A DNA stretch of 24,537 nucleotides from an uncultured Desulfobulbaceae bacterium (GTDB taxonomy: Bacteria; Desulfobacterota; Desulfobulbia; Desulfobulbales; Desulfobulbaceae): the NCBI GenBank assembly GCA_945787305.1, contig CALZIH010000009.1:1-24537 (forward strand). Direction: 5' to 3'. Made by a program: the position numbers and the translations under genes. Each line of letters starts with the position of its first letter. Position 1 is the first letter of the stretch. The notes beneath the pieces were generated by a model. The model saw only the letters and a program-made list of their open reading frames with translations. It searched no databases and was not told the DNA's origin. Positions 8,559 through 17,525 of this stretch are shown here, one piece after another.

Positions 8559-9635
8559 CTAACCAGCCAACTCTATACAGACATCAACAATCCGTTCTGT
8601 AGCATCTGGTTTTGCCAGGGATTTCATTGCTGCAGCCATGCCTTGTAACTCGCGAGGCCTCTGAATAAGAGCCTCAATTTCCTCTGCCAGCCTTTCGCCA
8701 TTCAACTCAGTCTCAGCAAACAACCTGGCACCTCCACCCTGGACATAATACGCACCATTCTTTGTCTGATGATCATCGGCGGCAAAAGGATAGGGAATCA
8801 ACAACGCCGGCAAACCCATGACCGCAAGTTCAGCCAGGGTCGTTGCCCCGGCCCGTGATATAACAAGGTCGGCCCGCCTGTACACTTCCGCCATATCTTT
8901 ATAAAAATCAGACACTTCAGCCTGCATCCCCAATTCTCTGTACCCTGTTTCTATCCATTCTTCGTCGGCCTGTCCTGTCTGATGGATAATGCGCAACTGC
9001 ATCCCCTGGTCTTGTACTAAACCGGCTGCCTCCAGCACCAACTCATTAACTCGATGCGCCCCTTGGCTACCGCCAAGGACCAGCAGGGTAAAGGTTACAT
9101 CAATTTCTTCTCCATTTCCCCTGGCAGCCAAGAGGAGTTCTTCCCGTACAGGATTACCGGTCAACACGGTTTTTTTTTCAGCAAAAGATGGTTGACAGGG
9201 CAACGATATACAGACCCGATCGGCAACTTTTCCAGCAACCCTGTTTGCAAGGCCCGGGACTGAATTCTGTTCGTGGATACAAATCGGCACTCCGAATATC
9301 CTTGCCGCAGCCACCACCGGCCCTGTTACATAGCCGCCGACAGCAAACACCAGGTCCGGCTTGAATCGTTTGAGAATCCGCCCAGCTTGAAGCATGGCCA
9401 AGGGGAGCCTCAATGCAGATACCAGCGCAGCAAGCGGGCCCATGCCCTTTACTCCTGAACAATTGATAATGGTCCGGGCAAAACCAAGGTCTGCAAGAAC
9501 CCGTTCATCAATTCGACGACCGGTTCCAACAAAGAGAATCTCACTGCCGGCAAACCGCCTCTGGATTTCTCCGGCCACGGCAACTGCCGGAAAAAGATGC
9601 CCTCCCGTCCCACCGCCGGTTACAACTACACGCAT
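8559..9635 (-). CDS. murG: Lipid II synthase MurG
   Basis: MurG is the GT-B glycosyltransferase that adds GlcNAc from UDP-GlcNAc to lipid I on the inner face of the membrane, making lipid II. Visible motifs are GGGTGGHLFPAVAVA (7-21), HEQNSVPGLANR (121-132), GGSQGAHRVNE (188-198), and the donor-binding stretch with SRAGATTLAELAVMG and PFAADDHQ. The ATG at 9635 has no convincing Shine-Dalgarno and lies inside the end of the preceding 73-aa gene (10-bp overlap). Its translation is therefore probably coupled to that small ORF. Confidence 0.97.
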   Translation of the reverse strand: MRVVVTGGGTGGHLFPAVAVAGEIQRRFAGSEILFVGTGRRIDERVLADLGFARTIINCSGVKGMGPLAALVSALRLPLAMLQAGRILKRFKPDLVFAVGGYVTGPVVAAARIFGVPICIHEQNSVPGLANRVAGKVADRVCISLPCQPSFAEKKTVLTGNPVREELLLAARGNGEEIDVTFTLLVLGGSQGAHRVNELVLEAAGLVQDQGMQLRIIHQTGQADEEWIETGYRELGMQAEVSDFYKDMAEVYRRADLVISRAGATTLAELAVMGLPALLIPYPFAADDHQTKNGAYYVQGGGARLFAETELNGERLAEEIEALIQRPRELQGMAAAMKSLAKPDATERIVDVCIELAG

Positions 9636-9847
9636 AGGGAGTTCTGCTGGCCAGAGTCCGTCTTGCCCCCGTCTTTTCCTCCCTGTAAATCATTATCCTC
9701 TATATAGTCCATCAAGTCGGACATCACCACATCAAAACAGATGGGACAATAGCCATGGGTCACTCGCTCATCAGGGGCAAACGTGTAATCATCCTTCCAA
9801 TATGTTTTATATTCAACCCGTTGACAAACACAACATATCTTAGTCAT
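9626..9847 (-). CDS. Small zinc-ribbon-like protein in the ftsW position
   Basis: This 73-residue acidic protein has two CxxC pairs (Cys5/Cys8 and Cys34/Cys37) around YWKDDYTF and THGYCPIC. The pattern C-x2-C, W, THG-x-CP-x-C resembles the small zinc-binding module found at the end of many deltaproteobacterial response regulators and PAS proteins (inference from remembered motifs). The tail (about 51-73) looks disordered. It is probably real: it overlaps the murD stop by 8 bp and the murG start by 10 bp, and its ATG has a GAGGA Shine-Dalgarno. It fills the place where ftsW normally lies. Its role is unknown; it cannot replace FtsW, a polytopic membrane glycosyltransferase. Confidence 0.8.
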   Translation of the reverse strand: MTKICCVCQRVEYKTYWKDDYTFAPDERVTHGYCPICFDVVMSDLMDYIEDNDLQGGKDGGKTDSGQQNSLCV

Positions 9848-11216
9848 CAGTTTTCCTCTTCAACTCTTTTCTTTCCGGCAACGCTAACACCAGATCGGTA
9901 AAGACCTTTCCCCGTTCCGCGTATCCGGTAAACATATCAAAACTGGCACATCCAGGCGCCAGTAAAACCGTCTGGCCGACTTTTGCCGAAGATGCAGCTC
10001 TTTTAACCGCAGCAGCCATATCAGCGACCTTCTCTACCCTGGCAACATCGGCAAAGGTGTTGTACAGCAGATCTGCGGCCTCACCTATGCAGATAATGCT
10101 TCTGACCTTCTCCCGTACCAGTTCTTTCACGGTTGTAAAATCTCCGCCCTTATTCCTTCCACCGGCAAGCAGAATTACACCAGACGGGCAACTTTCCAAT
10201 GCCGCAGCCATGGCCCCAACATTTGTGGCTTTTGAATCATTGATAAATTTGACGCCGCCATGCTCCGACACCAGCGTCATTCGATGTTCGGGAGGCGTAA
10301 AACCGGCAAGCCCGGCACGTATTCCTGCGTTATCCATCCCAATGCTTTGAGCGGCAAGAACAGCCGCTGCCGCATTTAACCTGTTGACCTTGGAGTCCAG
10401 TGCGGTCCCTGCAAGTTCAAAGGATTCCCTATTTTCTTGCCGCACCTCCACCTTGCTCTCAATTATCCTGGCCTGACTATCTGCACCATAACCAAAGGTG
10501 CGAATTCGACTTAATCGATCTTTTGCCAGCTCCATAACCATGGGATCATCAGCACCAAGGATGGCAGTATCATCTGCCTGTTGATTATGCATTATCCTGC
10601 CTTTTGCACGTGCGTATGCTGCCATGTCGCCATGACGATCAAGATGATCCGGGGACAGATTGAGGAGAAGGGCCACATCCGGCCTGAACCCCCCAGATAG
10701 CTCCAACTGAAAACTTGATAACTCCAAAACCGCGAGATCATACCCTTCCGGCGACAGCAAATAGGAAAGCAGCGGCGTACCGATATTGCCACCAACAAAT
10801 GGGTGGTAGCCGCTGGAGCGTGCGATCTCCCCTATCAAAGCGGTAACTGTTGTTTTGCCGTTTGAACCTGTCACCGCAATAACCGGCACCGGGAATTCAC
10901 CTGCAGCAAGGGCCAGCTCTCCAAGAATTGGAATATTATTATCACGGGCAACTCGCAATACAGCCAGGTCAAGGGGTACTCCCGGACTGGGCACCACATA
11001 ATCCGCCTGGAGAATGAATTCTTCAGTATGCCCTCCTGTTTCCAGGTCCACTCCCTGGCAGAATTCCCGCTCCTGTTGATTGAGCTGATCAGCGAACCGA
11101 TATTCTGAAACGGCAACCCGCAGCCCTCTTTTCCGAAGATAATGAACTGCCGCCCCTCCGGAAATACCAAGCCCGAGTATCACAGCCTTTTTTCCCGCAA
11201 CAAGTTCCATGATCAA
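9840..11216 (-). CDS. murD: UDP-N-acetylmuramoylalanine--D-glutamate ligase MurD
   Basis: MurD adds D-glutamate to UDP-MurNAc-L-Ala in the cytoplasm. The 458-residue protein has the N-terminal motif VILGLGISGGAAVHYL (12-27), the P-loop TGSNGKTT (116-123), the LSPDHLDRHG motif with its conserved His, and NDSKATN in the central/C-terminal region. The longest frame starts at a TTG (11216) overlapping the mraY stop. The ATG at 11210, two bases after that stop, is the more likely start and removes two residues. Confidence 0.97.
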   Translation of the reverse strand: MIMELVAGKKAVILGLGISGGAAVHYLRKRGLRVAVSEYRFADQLNQQEREFCQGVDLETGGHTEEFILQADYVVPSPGVPLDLAVLRVARDNNIPILGELALAAGEFPVPVIAVTGSNGKTTVTALIGEIARSSGYHPFVGGNIGTPLLSYLLSPEGYDLAVLELSSFQLELSGGFRPDVALLLNLSPDHLDRHGDMAAYARAKGRIMHNQQADDTAILGADDPMVMELAKDRLSRIRTFGYGADSQARIIESKVEVRQENRESFELAGTALDSKVNRLNAAAAVLAAQSIGMDNAGIRAGLAGFTPPEHRMTLVSEHGGVKFINDSKATNVGAMAAALESCPSGVILLAGGRNKGGDFTTVKELVREKVRSIICIGEAADLLYNTFADVARVEKVADMAAAVKRAASSAKVGQTVLLAPGCASFDMFTGYAERGKVFTDLVLALPERKELKRKTDD

Positions 11217-12292
11217 CGCAGCTTCAAGGTGGCCAAAGCCAGCAGGCCGAGAATGATGGAAACAATCCAGAACCTGATAACAACCTTAGGCTCCTGCCAG
11301 CCCTTTTTCTCAAAATGGTGATGAATGGGGGCCATGAGGAAGATGCGTTTCCCTCCGGACATCTTGAAATATCCAACCTGGAGAATAACGGAGACGGCCT
11401 CCATGACAAAAATACCGCCGACGATTGCCAACAGGATTTCCTGCTTGGTGATGATCGACACTGCCCCCAGAGTCCCACCCAGTGACAAAGAACCGACATC
11501 ACCCATAAACACCTGGGCCGGATAGGAATTGAACCAGAGAAAACCGAGACAGGCCCCTATCATCGTCGCACAGAAGACAGCCACTTCACCGGCCCCCGGA
11601 ACAAAAGGAATCTGCAGATAACCGGAGACGATGGCGTTTCCTGCGGCATAGGAAAAGATTAAATATACAGCGCTGCTTATCATCACTGGTCCGGCGGCAA
11701 GGCCATCCAGACCATCGGTCAAATTGACTGCATTCGACGCCCCGACTATGACCACTACGGCAAAGGGGATATACCACCAGCCAAGATCCGGATGAAAGCC
11801 CTTGATAAAGGGAATCGCCAGGTTGCCGTCATATTGGGGATGCAAAATGAGATACAGGCCGACAATGGAAGCACCCGCGACCTGGAGCAGTAACTTGCCG
11901 CGAGGGGAAAGGCCTTTGCTGGTGCCCTTGCTGACCTTCTGCAGATCATCAATTGCGCCGATACCGCCAAAAAATAAACTGATCCCGATTAACAGCCAGA
12001 TCAGGCCACTGGTCAAATCCGCCCACAACAAGGTCGACAGGGTCATGGCAGCGAGAATCAAGATGCCGCCCATGGTGGGAACACCTTGTTTACTTAAATG
12101 TGATTCAGGGCCGTCTGTGCGCACAACCTGGCCGATCTGTTTTTCCTGCAGGAAGCGAATAAACTTCGGGCCGAGTATGCAAAGAATGAGAAAAGCGGTT
12201 ATGGCTGCACCAATTGAGCGAAAGGTGATATACCGAAATACATTGAACCAGGATACCTGGCTTTGGAGTGAATAGAGGAGATGATACAGCAT
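11213..12292 (-). CDS. mraY: Phospho-N-acetylmuramoyl-pentapeptide transferase MraY
   Basis: MraY transfers phospho-MurNAc-pentapeptide to undecaprenyl phosphate, forming lipid I. The 359-residue polytopic membrane protein matches the usual length of about 360. The conserved aspartate motifs GAIDDLQK (Asp115/116) and NAVNLTDGLDGLAAG (Asp193, Asp196) are present, as is the cytoplasmic PIHHHFEKKGW loop. ATG at 12292 follows the murE-murF stop by five bases, and the AGAGG Shine-Dalgarno overlaps that stop codon. Confidence 0.98.
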   Translation of the reverse strand: MLYHLLYSLQSQVSWFNVFRYITFRSIGAAITAFLILCILGPKFIRFLQEKQIGQVVRTDGPESHLSKQGVPTMGGILILAAMTLSTLLWADLTSGLIWLLIGISLFFGGIGAIDDLQKVSKGTSKGLSPRGKLLLQVAGASIVGLYLILHPQYDGNLAIPFIKGFHPDLGWWYIPFAVVVIVGASNAVNLTDGLDGLAAGPVMISSAVYLIFSYAAGNAIVSGYLQIPFVPGAGEVAVFCATMIGACLGFLWFNSYPAQVFMGDVGSLSLGGTLGAVSIITKQEILLAIVGGIFVMEAVSVILQVGYFKMSGGKRIFLMAPIHHHFEKKGWQEPKVVIRFWIVSIILGLLALATLKLR

Positions 12293-12297
12293 TGCCT

Positions 12298-15200
12298 CTA
12301 TACCTTTTGATGAGCCGGATCGAAACGATTCTGCAGCTCCACTATCAGATTTTCCATCCGCATTCCCCGGGAGCCCTTAACAAGGAGCCAGTCATCCTGA
12401 CTCAATCGGCCACTGATCAAAAGGTGATACAGCCAATCTGCCATGGCAACGGTGTCGACAAACTCCATCACCTGGTCAGCGGCCATGCCACCTTTACGCG
12501 CACCTGCCGCAACCTCACGACTTGATGCCCCTGTAACAGCCAATAAGTCATAACCAAGGGTAGCCGCTAATCGGCCGACCTCTTGATGAGCCGCGGCAGA
12601 TCGATCACCTAACTCGAGCATGTCGCCAAGAGCTGCCACCCGCCTGCAGTTGGTACCGAAAGTAGCAACAGTCTGCAGGGCGGCAGCCATTGAAGAGGGA
12701 TTGGCGTTGTAGCAATCATTTAACACCTTTAACCCTCCCGGCAGATCCATGAACTGCATCCGTTTATCGACGGCTTGAAACGAAGACAGCCCCTCTACAA
12801 TACTTTTCTGATCAACGCCGGCCGCATGACAAATCGCGGCGGCAGCGGCTGCATTATGCACGCTATGGATGCCGGGCGCGGAAAGCAGTATTCGCTCTTT
12901 CCAATCGCCAATCTGCAGGGTAAAACGACTCCCCTGTTCCCCATAACCGGCAATCCTGGTCACCTTGACGACCGGTTTGCGTCTTCGGCCGGCTGCGCTG
13001 ACCGCATAACCGATCTTATGCCCATCATACTGCGCAGCAACTCGTACCACCTGGGGATCATCATAGTTGACCACCTTAATCGCCTCGTTCATCAGACCGG
13101 CAAACAGTTCGGCCTTGGCGGCAGCAACACCATCGATGCTCCCCAGGCCTTCCAGGTGAGCTGCCTGTATATTGTTGATACAGCCGATATCCGGATCCGC
13201 AATTTCAGTCAGTCGGGCAATTTCTCCGGCCCTGTTCATCCCCATTTCAAGGACAGCAACCTTATGTTCGGCTCCCAGAGGAAGAAGAGAAAGCGGCAAG
13301 CCAATAAGATTATTAAAATTACCCTTGGTTTTCAGCACAGAGCGCTGCGCATCTTTCCCGGTGGCATTAAATTGTTCAAAAATAGAGGCAGTCATTTCTT
13401 TGACCGTTGTTTTCCCGGAACTACCGGTGATGGCCACAACCTTAACCTCGCTACCCAGCAGGCGACGTCGATATGCGGCCAGATCACCCAAAGCCTTCAG
13501 GGTATCGGCAACTTTGATAATCGGTATATTTTTGAGTCGCCTGGCCGGATCCTGTTCGACAATTAAAGCACCGGCTCCTTTTTCCATGGCGGTATCGATA
13601 AAGGCATGACCGTCGAAACTCTCACCGGAAAGAGCGACAAATACATCTCCAGACTGGAGACTTCTGGTATCGGTAGAAACTTCCCTGAACATAACCTGTT
13701 GATGGGGACCGATCAGTCTTCCTTTTGTTGCAGCAAGCAGATGCGGTATCGTCCACCTTGTAAGGCCGTTTTTTGCTTCGATTCGATCATCAAAAAATAC
13801 CTTTTCTTTACCGTTTATCTGGTATTGCTCATGTCCTTTGCCGGCAAGCACCACCACATCATCAGGCCGGCTAAGGCTGCAGGCGAGTTGAATGGCTGTT
13901 TTCCGGTCAGCTACCACCTGGTAGCCGTTTTCCGGTACTCCTGTCGCAAACAAGTTCTCTAGCGGCACCTTGCCCTTTCCCGTAGCTTTCACACCGCGCT
14001 CAATCTCTGCTATAATTTTCATCGGCTCCTCACTTCTGGGGTTATCCGAAGTAACAACCACTGCGTCTGCCAATCGACCCGCAACCTCACCCATGATGAA
14101 TCGTTTTCCCTTATCCCGGTCACCACCACATCCAAAGACAACAATGAGTCGTCCCGGTGTCACTGCCTGCAAACTCTTGAGGACATTTTCCAGACCATCC
14201 GGTGTATGTGCATAATCGACAAAAACCGATGGCATATCTTGGGGCAAGATTCCAGGTAAGCGCACTCGCTCCAGCCTGCCCGGAACCCGTTCCACCGCGG
14301 CCAGTCCTGCACAGGCGTCCTTGAGCGGTTCTCGCAAGGCATAGACTACACCTGCAGCGGCAAGCATATTTAACACATTGTGCCCCCCGGTCAGAGGTGT
14401 ACGGAGTAAATGCTGTTGCCCCTCAACGGTACACACACATGATGTCCCCTCAAGCCCCTGTTGCACCTGCTCTCCCCTTACCGTACAATTTTCAGAAAAC
14501 CCGACGGTAATCACTTTTTCCAGGCCAAGTTCACTGGCAAGCCGTTTCCCATACGTGTCCTCTTCCTGCATCGAGTCGACAACCACCACCGGCACTCCGG
14601 TATCTTTCAAAAAGGAGGTGAACAGCTTTTTTTTTGCTGCATAATATTCCTCCATCGTGTGATGGTAATCCAAATGATCCCGGCTCAGGTTGGTGAACAG
14701 AGCCACATCAAAATTGATCCCAACCAATCTCTTTTGCACCAGGGCATGGGAAGAGGCTTCGATCAGCACATGGCTGACCTTGGCCTCTACCATTTCCCGT
14801 AGCAACGCCTGCAACTGCAACGGATCCGGGGTGGTAAGCGGTGCCGGATGAACAACCATTTTGCCTGCGGCGTCTTGATAACGGTAATTCACCGTACCGA
14901 TCACCCCTGTGTGTGCGCCTGCCTGTTGCAATACATTTTCAAGCAACCAGGACGTTGTTGTTTTACCGTTGGTCCCTGTCAAGCCAATAAGCTTCAGCTC
15001 TGCAGCCGGATACCCATACCAGGCCGCGGCCAGGTTGGCAAGGGCCGCGTGACTGTCTTCTACCAGAAAACATGGAGTTTCAGATCCTTTAACCACGTCA
15101 GGAAGATGCTCTGCAACGACCGCAAGGCATCCTTTTTCCACTGCCTGCTCAATGAAGTCATGCCCATCAACCACTGCGCCTTTCACGGCAACAAAAACGG

Positions 15201-15321
15201 CTCCTTTAACAATTTGCCTTGAGTCGGCCGCAATGGCAGTAACCGTTGACTTGCCGCCCCTTGTTCCCAGCATGCGTGAACAGAGTATCTTATCAAGCTC
15301 CTTCAAATACATGGGAGTCAT
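12298..15321 (-). CDS. murEF: MurE-MurF fusion (DAP-adding and D-Ala-D-Ala-adding ligases)
   Basis: One uninterrupted frame encodes two complete Mur ligases. Numbering is from ATG at 15321 (1007 residues). The MurE half (1 to about 518) has DSRQIVKGAVFVA, P-loop GTNGKTT (115-121), the candidate carbamylated lysine in YYAAKKKLF (about 230), the meso-DAP motif DNPRSEEP (from 426) and AGKGHEQYQ. The MurF half (about 521-1007) has STDTRSLQSGDVF, P-loop GSSGKTT (633-639), LEMGMNRAGEI, NDCYNANPSSM and a C-terminal VKGSRGMRME. The start at 15321 has GGAG five bases upstream and overlaps the ftsI-like stop (TGATG). A longer form from 15351 lacks a Shine-Dalgarno and adds non-family residues. Together the halves build UDP-MurNAc-pentapeptide from the dipeptide. 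Confidence 0.95.
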   Translation of the reverse strand: MTPMYLKELDKILCSRMLGTRGGKSTVTAIAADSRQIVKGAVFVAVKGAVVDGHDFIEQAVEKGCLAVVAEHLPDVVKGSETPCFLVEDSHAALANLAAAWYGYPAAELKLIGLTGTNGKTTTSWLLENVLQQAGAHTGVIGTVNYRYQDAAGKMVVHPAPLTTPDPLQLQALLREMVEAKVSHVLIEASSHALVQKRLVGINFDVALFTNLSRDHLDYHHTMEEYYAAKKKLFTSFLKDTGVPVVVVDSMQEEDTYGKRLASELGLEKVITVGFSENCTVRGEQVQQGLEGTSCVCTVEGQQHLLRTPLTGGHNVLNMLAAAGVVYALREPLKDACAGLAAVERVPGRLERVRLPGILPQDMPSVFVDYAHTPDGLENVLKSLQAVTPGRLIVVFGCGGDRDKGKRFIMGEVAGRLADAVVVTSDNPRSEEPMKIIAEIERGVKATGKGKVPLENLFATGVPENGYQVVADRKTAIQLACSLSRPDDVVVLAGKGHEQYQINGKEKVFFDDRIEAKNGLTRWTIPHLLAATKGRLIGPHQQVMFREVSTDTRSLQSGDVFVALSGESFDGHAFIDTAMEKGAGALIVEQDPARRLKNIPIIKVADTLKALGDLAAYRRRLLGSEVKVVAITGSSGKTTVKEMTASIFEQFNATGKDAQRSVLKTKGNFNNLIGLPLSLLPLGAEHKVAVLEMGMNRAGEIARLTEIADPDIGCINNIQAAHLEGLGSIDGVAAAKAELFAGLMNEAIKVVNYDDPQVVRVAAQYDGHKIGYAVSAAGRRRKPVVKVTRIAGYGEQGSRFTLQIGDWKERILLSAPGIHSVHNAAAAAAICHAAGVDQKSIVEGLSSFQAVDKRMQFMDLPGGLKVLNDCYNANPSSMAAALQTVATFGTNCRRVAALGDMLELGDRSAAAHQEVGRLAATLGYDLLAVTGASSREVAAGARKGGMAADQVMEFVDTVAMADWLYHLLISGRLSQDDWLLVKGSRGMRMENLIVELQNRFDPAHQKV

Positions 15322-17156
15322 CAGATCTCCGATTGCAAAGTCAACAAACATACTGCTGCGTCAGCCAGCCGATCTCCTGCAGCCGGTGATTGGGAAACGA
15401 TCCTTCCGCTTCCTTTTATGGTTATGCGCAGATTATGCTGGTTGAGACGTTGCAGTCCTTTTCTCAAGCTTAAGCCCGTTACTTTTGGCATTTCCTTTAC
15501 GTCATAGCCGATCTCCGTCTGCGATGGGGTATACTCGACCCGTCGGCTGATAAGAAATTGAGCCAGATTATCCGGGTTCTTCTTGACCGGATGCTCTACG
15601 ACCTTTTCTTGCCTGGATTTTGCCAAGAGCTCAACCAGCAAAGATTCTCCATGCCCGGAGAGCCGACTCTTTTCTTTTTCTTTCGGAAAAGGTGCCAGGG
15701 TGCTGTGCTCTATGGCCAGAACCAGCAACAATTCCGGCTTTTCAACTGGGACCATGCCGACAAAGAGCTGCTGTTGAACGTATTCACTGAACCCTTCGAC
15801 ATTGACGACACGAACACGCTTATCAAATAATGTCAGTGGTTTTCCTTTGCCTTTTCCACCTGAGAGAGAGAGGAGCTCCCGGCGGACAATCACCCCCATT
15901 GCCGGAGAAAGGACATGGCTGCGTACGTTGGCCTCATCTTGCTTTGTAACACGTTGGCTACTCTGCAAGTCATATGCTGAATCAAAAAAAACCGGCGCTA
16001 TTCTCCATCCTCCATTGACCAAACTTGCCAGGCCGACCCCCAGCTGCATGACACTGACCATTTCTTTTGCCTCGTCCGGAGGCGACAGGGGGGACTGATC
16101 TATTTCCGAAGGCAGATCTTCAGGAACCGACTGCAAAAAACCTATTTCTTTTATAATGCCATCATACTGATTCTCGCTGAGCCCAAAATCCCTTGCAGCA
16201 ATAGTTTGCGGCAAAAGGGGCGAAAATTGTTCACCATTTGCTATTCTTGCCGCCGTTGGCAGAAGAAAGGGGCGAACCATGTCCGGATCAAATCGAGCTG
16301 TATATAATTTATTCTTCCGGTCCTCCTCCTTTGCCCGCCAAAAATAATTAGGGTTAAATGATGGCTGATTTGAAAGAGCTAAAACCTCACCAGTTGCCGG
16401 ATTCAGCAAAAGTGCCATCCCCTGGGCCCCACCCTGTTCCCGCAACACCTCCTGCAACCTGTTATCGATTGCTCTCTGCAATTCGATATCCAGGGTCAAG
16501 GTCAGATCCATGCTTTGTTGCCCGAGGACAGGCCGGCCCTGAAAATCTATTCCCGGCACATCAGCGGCTTTACACTCCCCTGGATGGAGGATGGGGTCGT
16601 ACTTTCCTTCCATCCCGGAAAGACCTAACCCTTCGCTGGTATAGCCAAGAACATGGGCTGCTGCCGTATGCTCCGGATAAAACCGTTCTTCAGAACTTTG
16701 GCAGTACACTCCTTCGAGTTGTAATTGTAATATTGCTTCAACCTGATCGGCATCGAGGTCATCGGCGAGTTCAACCACGCGCAATGACTGCTTGAGTTTC
16801 TTTTCCAGAGTTTCCTTTTGCACTCCGGTAATCTCAGCCAGTTTTCCAGCGACATCTTGATGATCGGGAATTTTTGCAGGATGAACAAAGAGGGAAAACA
16901 CCTGATAGGAAACAGCAAGTTCCCTATAGTGACGATCATAGATTGTTCCCCGCAAAGGTTCATCGGGGGATGTGCTCTGCACAGGAACATGTGAAAATTT
17001 GCCGACAGCAAGCTGTATAACCCTGTTGACATCCTGGAGGGAGACAGGCAATCGGTACAGAATTCCGGCAGCTGCTGCCAGCAAAACCATAAACCCGCAG
17101 GCCAGGTAGAGACGACGCCTCCTGCGCCTTTGTATCCTGACCGGCGTATTATACAT
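15321..17156 (-). CDS. ftsI: FtsI/PBP3-like protein lacking transpeptidase catalytic motifs, with PASTA domain
   Basis: By position and sequence this is the division class B PBP homologue, 611 residues. It has a polybasic cytoplasmic tail, a membrane segment (about 17-36), the pedestal motif RGTIYDRHYRELA (69-81), EERFYPEHTAAAHVLGYTSE (156-175), and a recognisable transpeptidase-fold core (MALLLNPATGEVLALSNQPSFNPNYFW from about 247). The catalytic residues are missing. Where FEPGSTFK is expected it reads FDPDMVRPF (289-297), with no serine. No S-x-N motif is seen in 305-340. The KTG site reads RVVNVEGFSEY (449-459). The frame is intact and the C-terminus (about 553-611) is a PASTA domain, so it looks like a maintained pseudo-enzyme with a scaffold role. 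It is translated right after ftsL (9-bp gap). Confidence 0.9.
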   Translation of the reverse strand: MYNTPVRIQRRRRRRLYLACGFMVLLAAAAGILYRLPVSLQDVNRVIQLAVGKFSHVPVQSTSPDEPLRGTIYDRHYRELAVSYQVFSLFVHPAKIPDHQDVAGKLAEITGVQKETLEKKLKQSLRVVELADDLDADQVEAILQLQLEGVYCQSSEERFYPEHTAAAHVLGYTSEGLGLSGMEGKYDPILHPGECKAADVPGIDFQGRPVLGQQSMDLTLTLDIELQRAIDNRLQEVLREQGGAQGMALLLNPATGEVLALSNQPSFNPNYFWRAKEEDRKNKLYTARFDPDMVRPFLLPTAARIANGEQFSPLLPQTIAARDFGLSENQYDGIIKEIGFLQSVPEDLPSEIDQSPLSPPDEAKEMVSVMQLGVGLASLVNGGWRIAPVFFDSAYDLQSSQRVTKQDEANVRSHVLSPAMGVIVRRELLSLSGGKGKGKPLTLFDKRVRVVNVEGFSEYVQQQLFVGMVPVEKPELLLVLAIEHSTLAPFPKEKEKSRLSGHGESLLVELLAKSRQEKVVEHPVKKNPDNLAQFLISRRVEYTPSQTEIGYDVKEMPKVTGLSLRKGLQRLNQHNLRITIKGSGRIVSQSPAAGDRLADAAVCLLTLQSEI

Positions 17157-17165
17157 TGTCCACCG

Positions 17166-17525
17166 CTATAGACGATGAACCTGATCTTTGCCCGGGGCAT
17201 GCAGATTCAGACGATCAGCAGCCACTTCCTCGACACGATTTTTAGACATCAGGCTTGCCCGTTTGGCCAACAGGTTAATATTTTCAGTAACAAGAACCGA
17301 AGTTGCGGCTCTTTTCTGTTCAACCATTTGATAGTCATTCATGATTTTCCAATGTATCAATTGACTGCAGGCCAAAACCAGAAAAATCGACGCGCAGAGA
17401 ACAATGATCACCGACCTGCGCAACTCTGCAGACATTTCATGTGCTTGGCCTGCATGTACCCGCTGACGGATTCCCGTTGTCACGGCTCTGCTCTGATACG
17501 GCCTTAACTGTGCATTATAGATCAT
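17166..17525 (-). CDS. ftsL: FtsL-like cell division protein
   Basis: This small bitopic protein sits between rsmH and ftsI, the usual ftsL position. From ATG at 17525 it has 119 residues: a basic cytoplasmic tail, one membrane segment at about 38-58, a heptad-rich periplasmic stretch (about 60-95), and a C-terminal VEEVAADRLNLHAPGKDQV, which matches the typical end of FtsL. FtsL forms a coiled-coil complex with FtsB and FtsQ that regulates septal wall synthesis. The ATG has a very strong Shine-Dalgarno (GGAGGGGAG). A longer frame from GTG at 17564 lacks one. Confidence 0.85.
   Translation of the reverse strand: MIYNAQLRPYQSRAVTTGIRQRVHAGQAHEMSAELRRSVIIVLCASIFLVLACSQLIHWKIMNDYQMVEQKRAATSVLVTENINLLAKRASLMSKNRVEEVAADRLNLHAPGKDQVHRL

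Noticed and set aside
12775..13566. 263-codon plus-strand frame opposite the MurF half
   Set aside because: It is antisense to a well-supported gene, has no recognisable domain or upstream signal, and is a typical shadow of a high-quality coding frame.
15322..15351. Longer murE-murF start at ATG 15351
   Set aside because: It has no Shine-Dalgarno and adds ten residues unlike MurE. ATG at 15321 has GGAG at ideal spacing and couples to the upstream stop.
16240..16320. Frameshift as the cause of the missing SxxK motif in the FtsI homologue
   Set aside because: The frame around the site stays homologous on both sides (SFNPNYFWRAKEEDRKNK before, TAARIANG after), and direct reading of the bases gives FDPDMVRPF without a shift.
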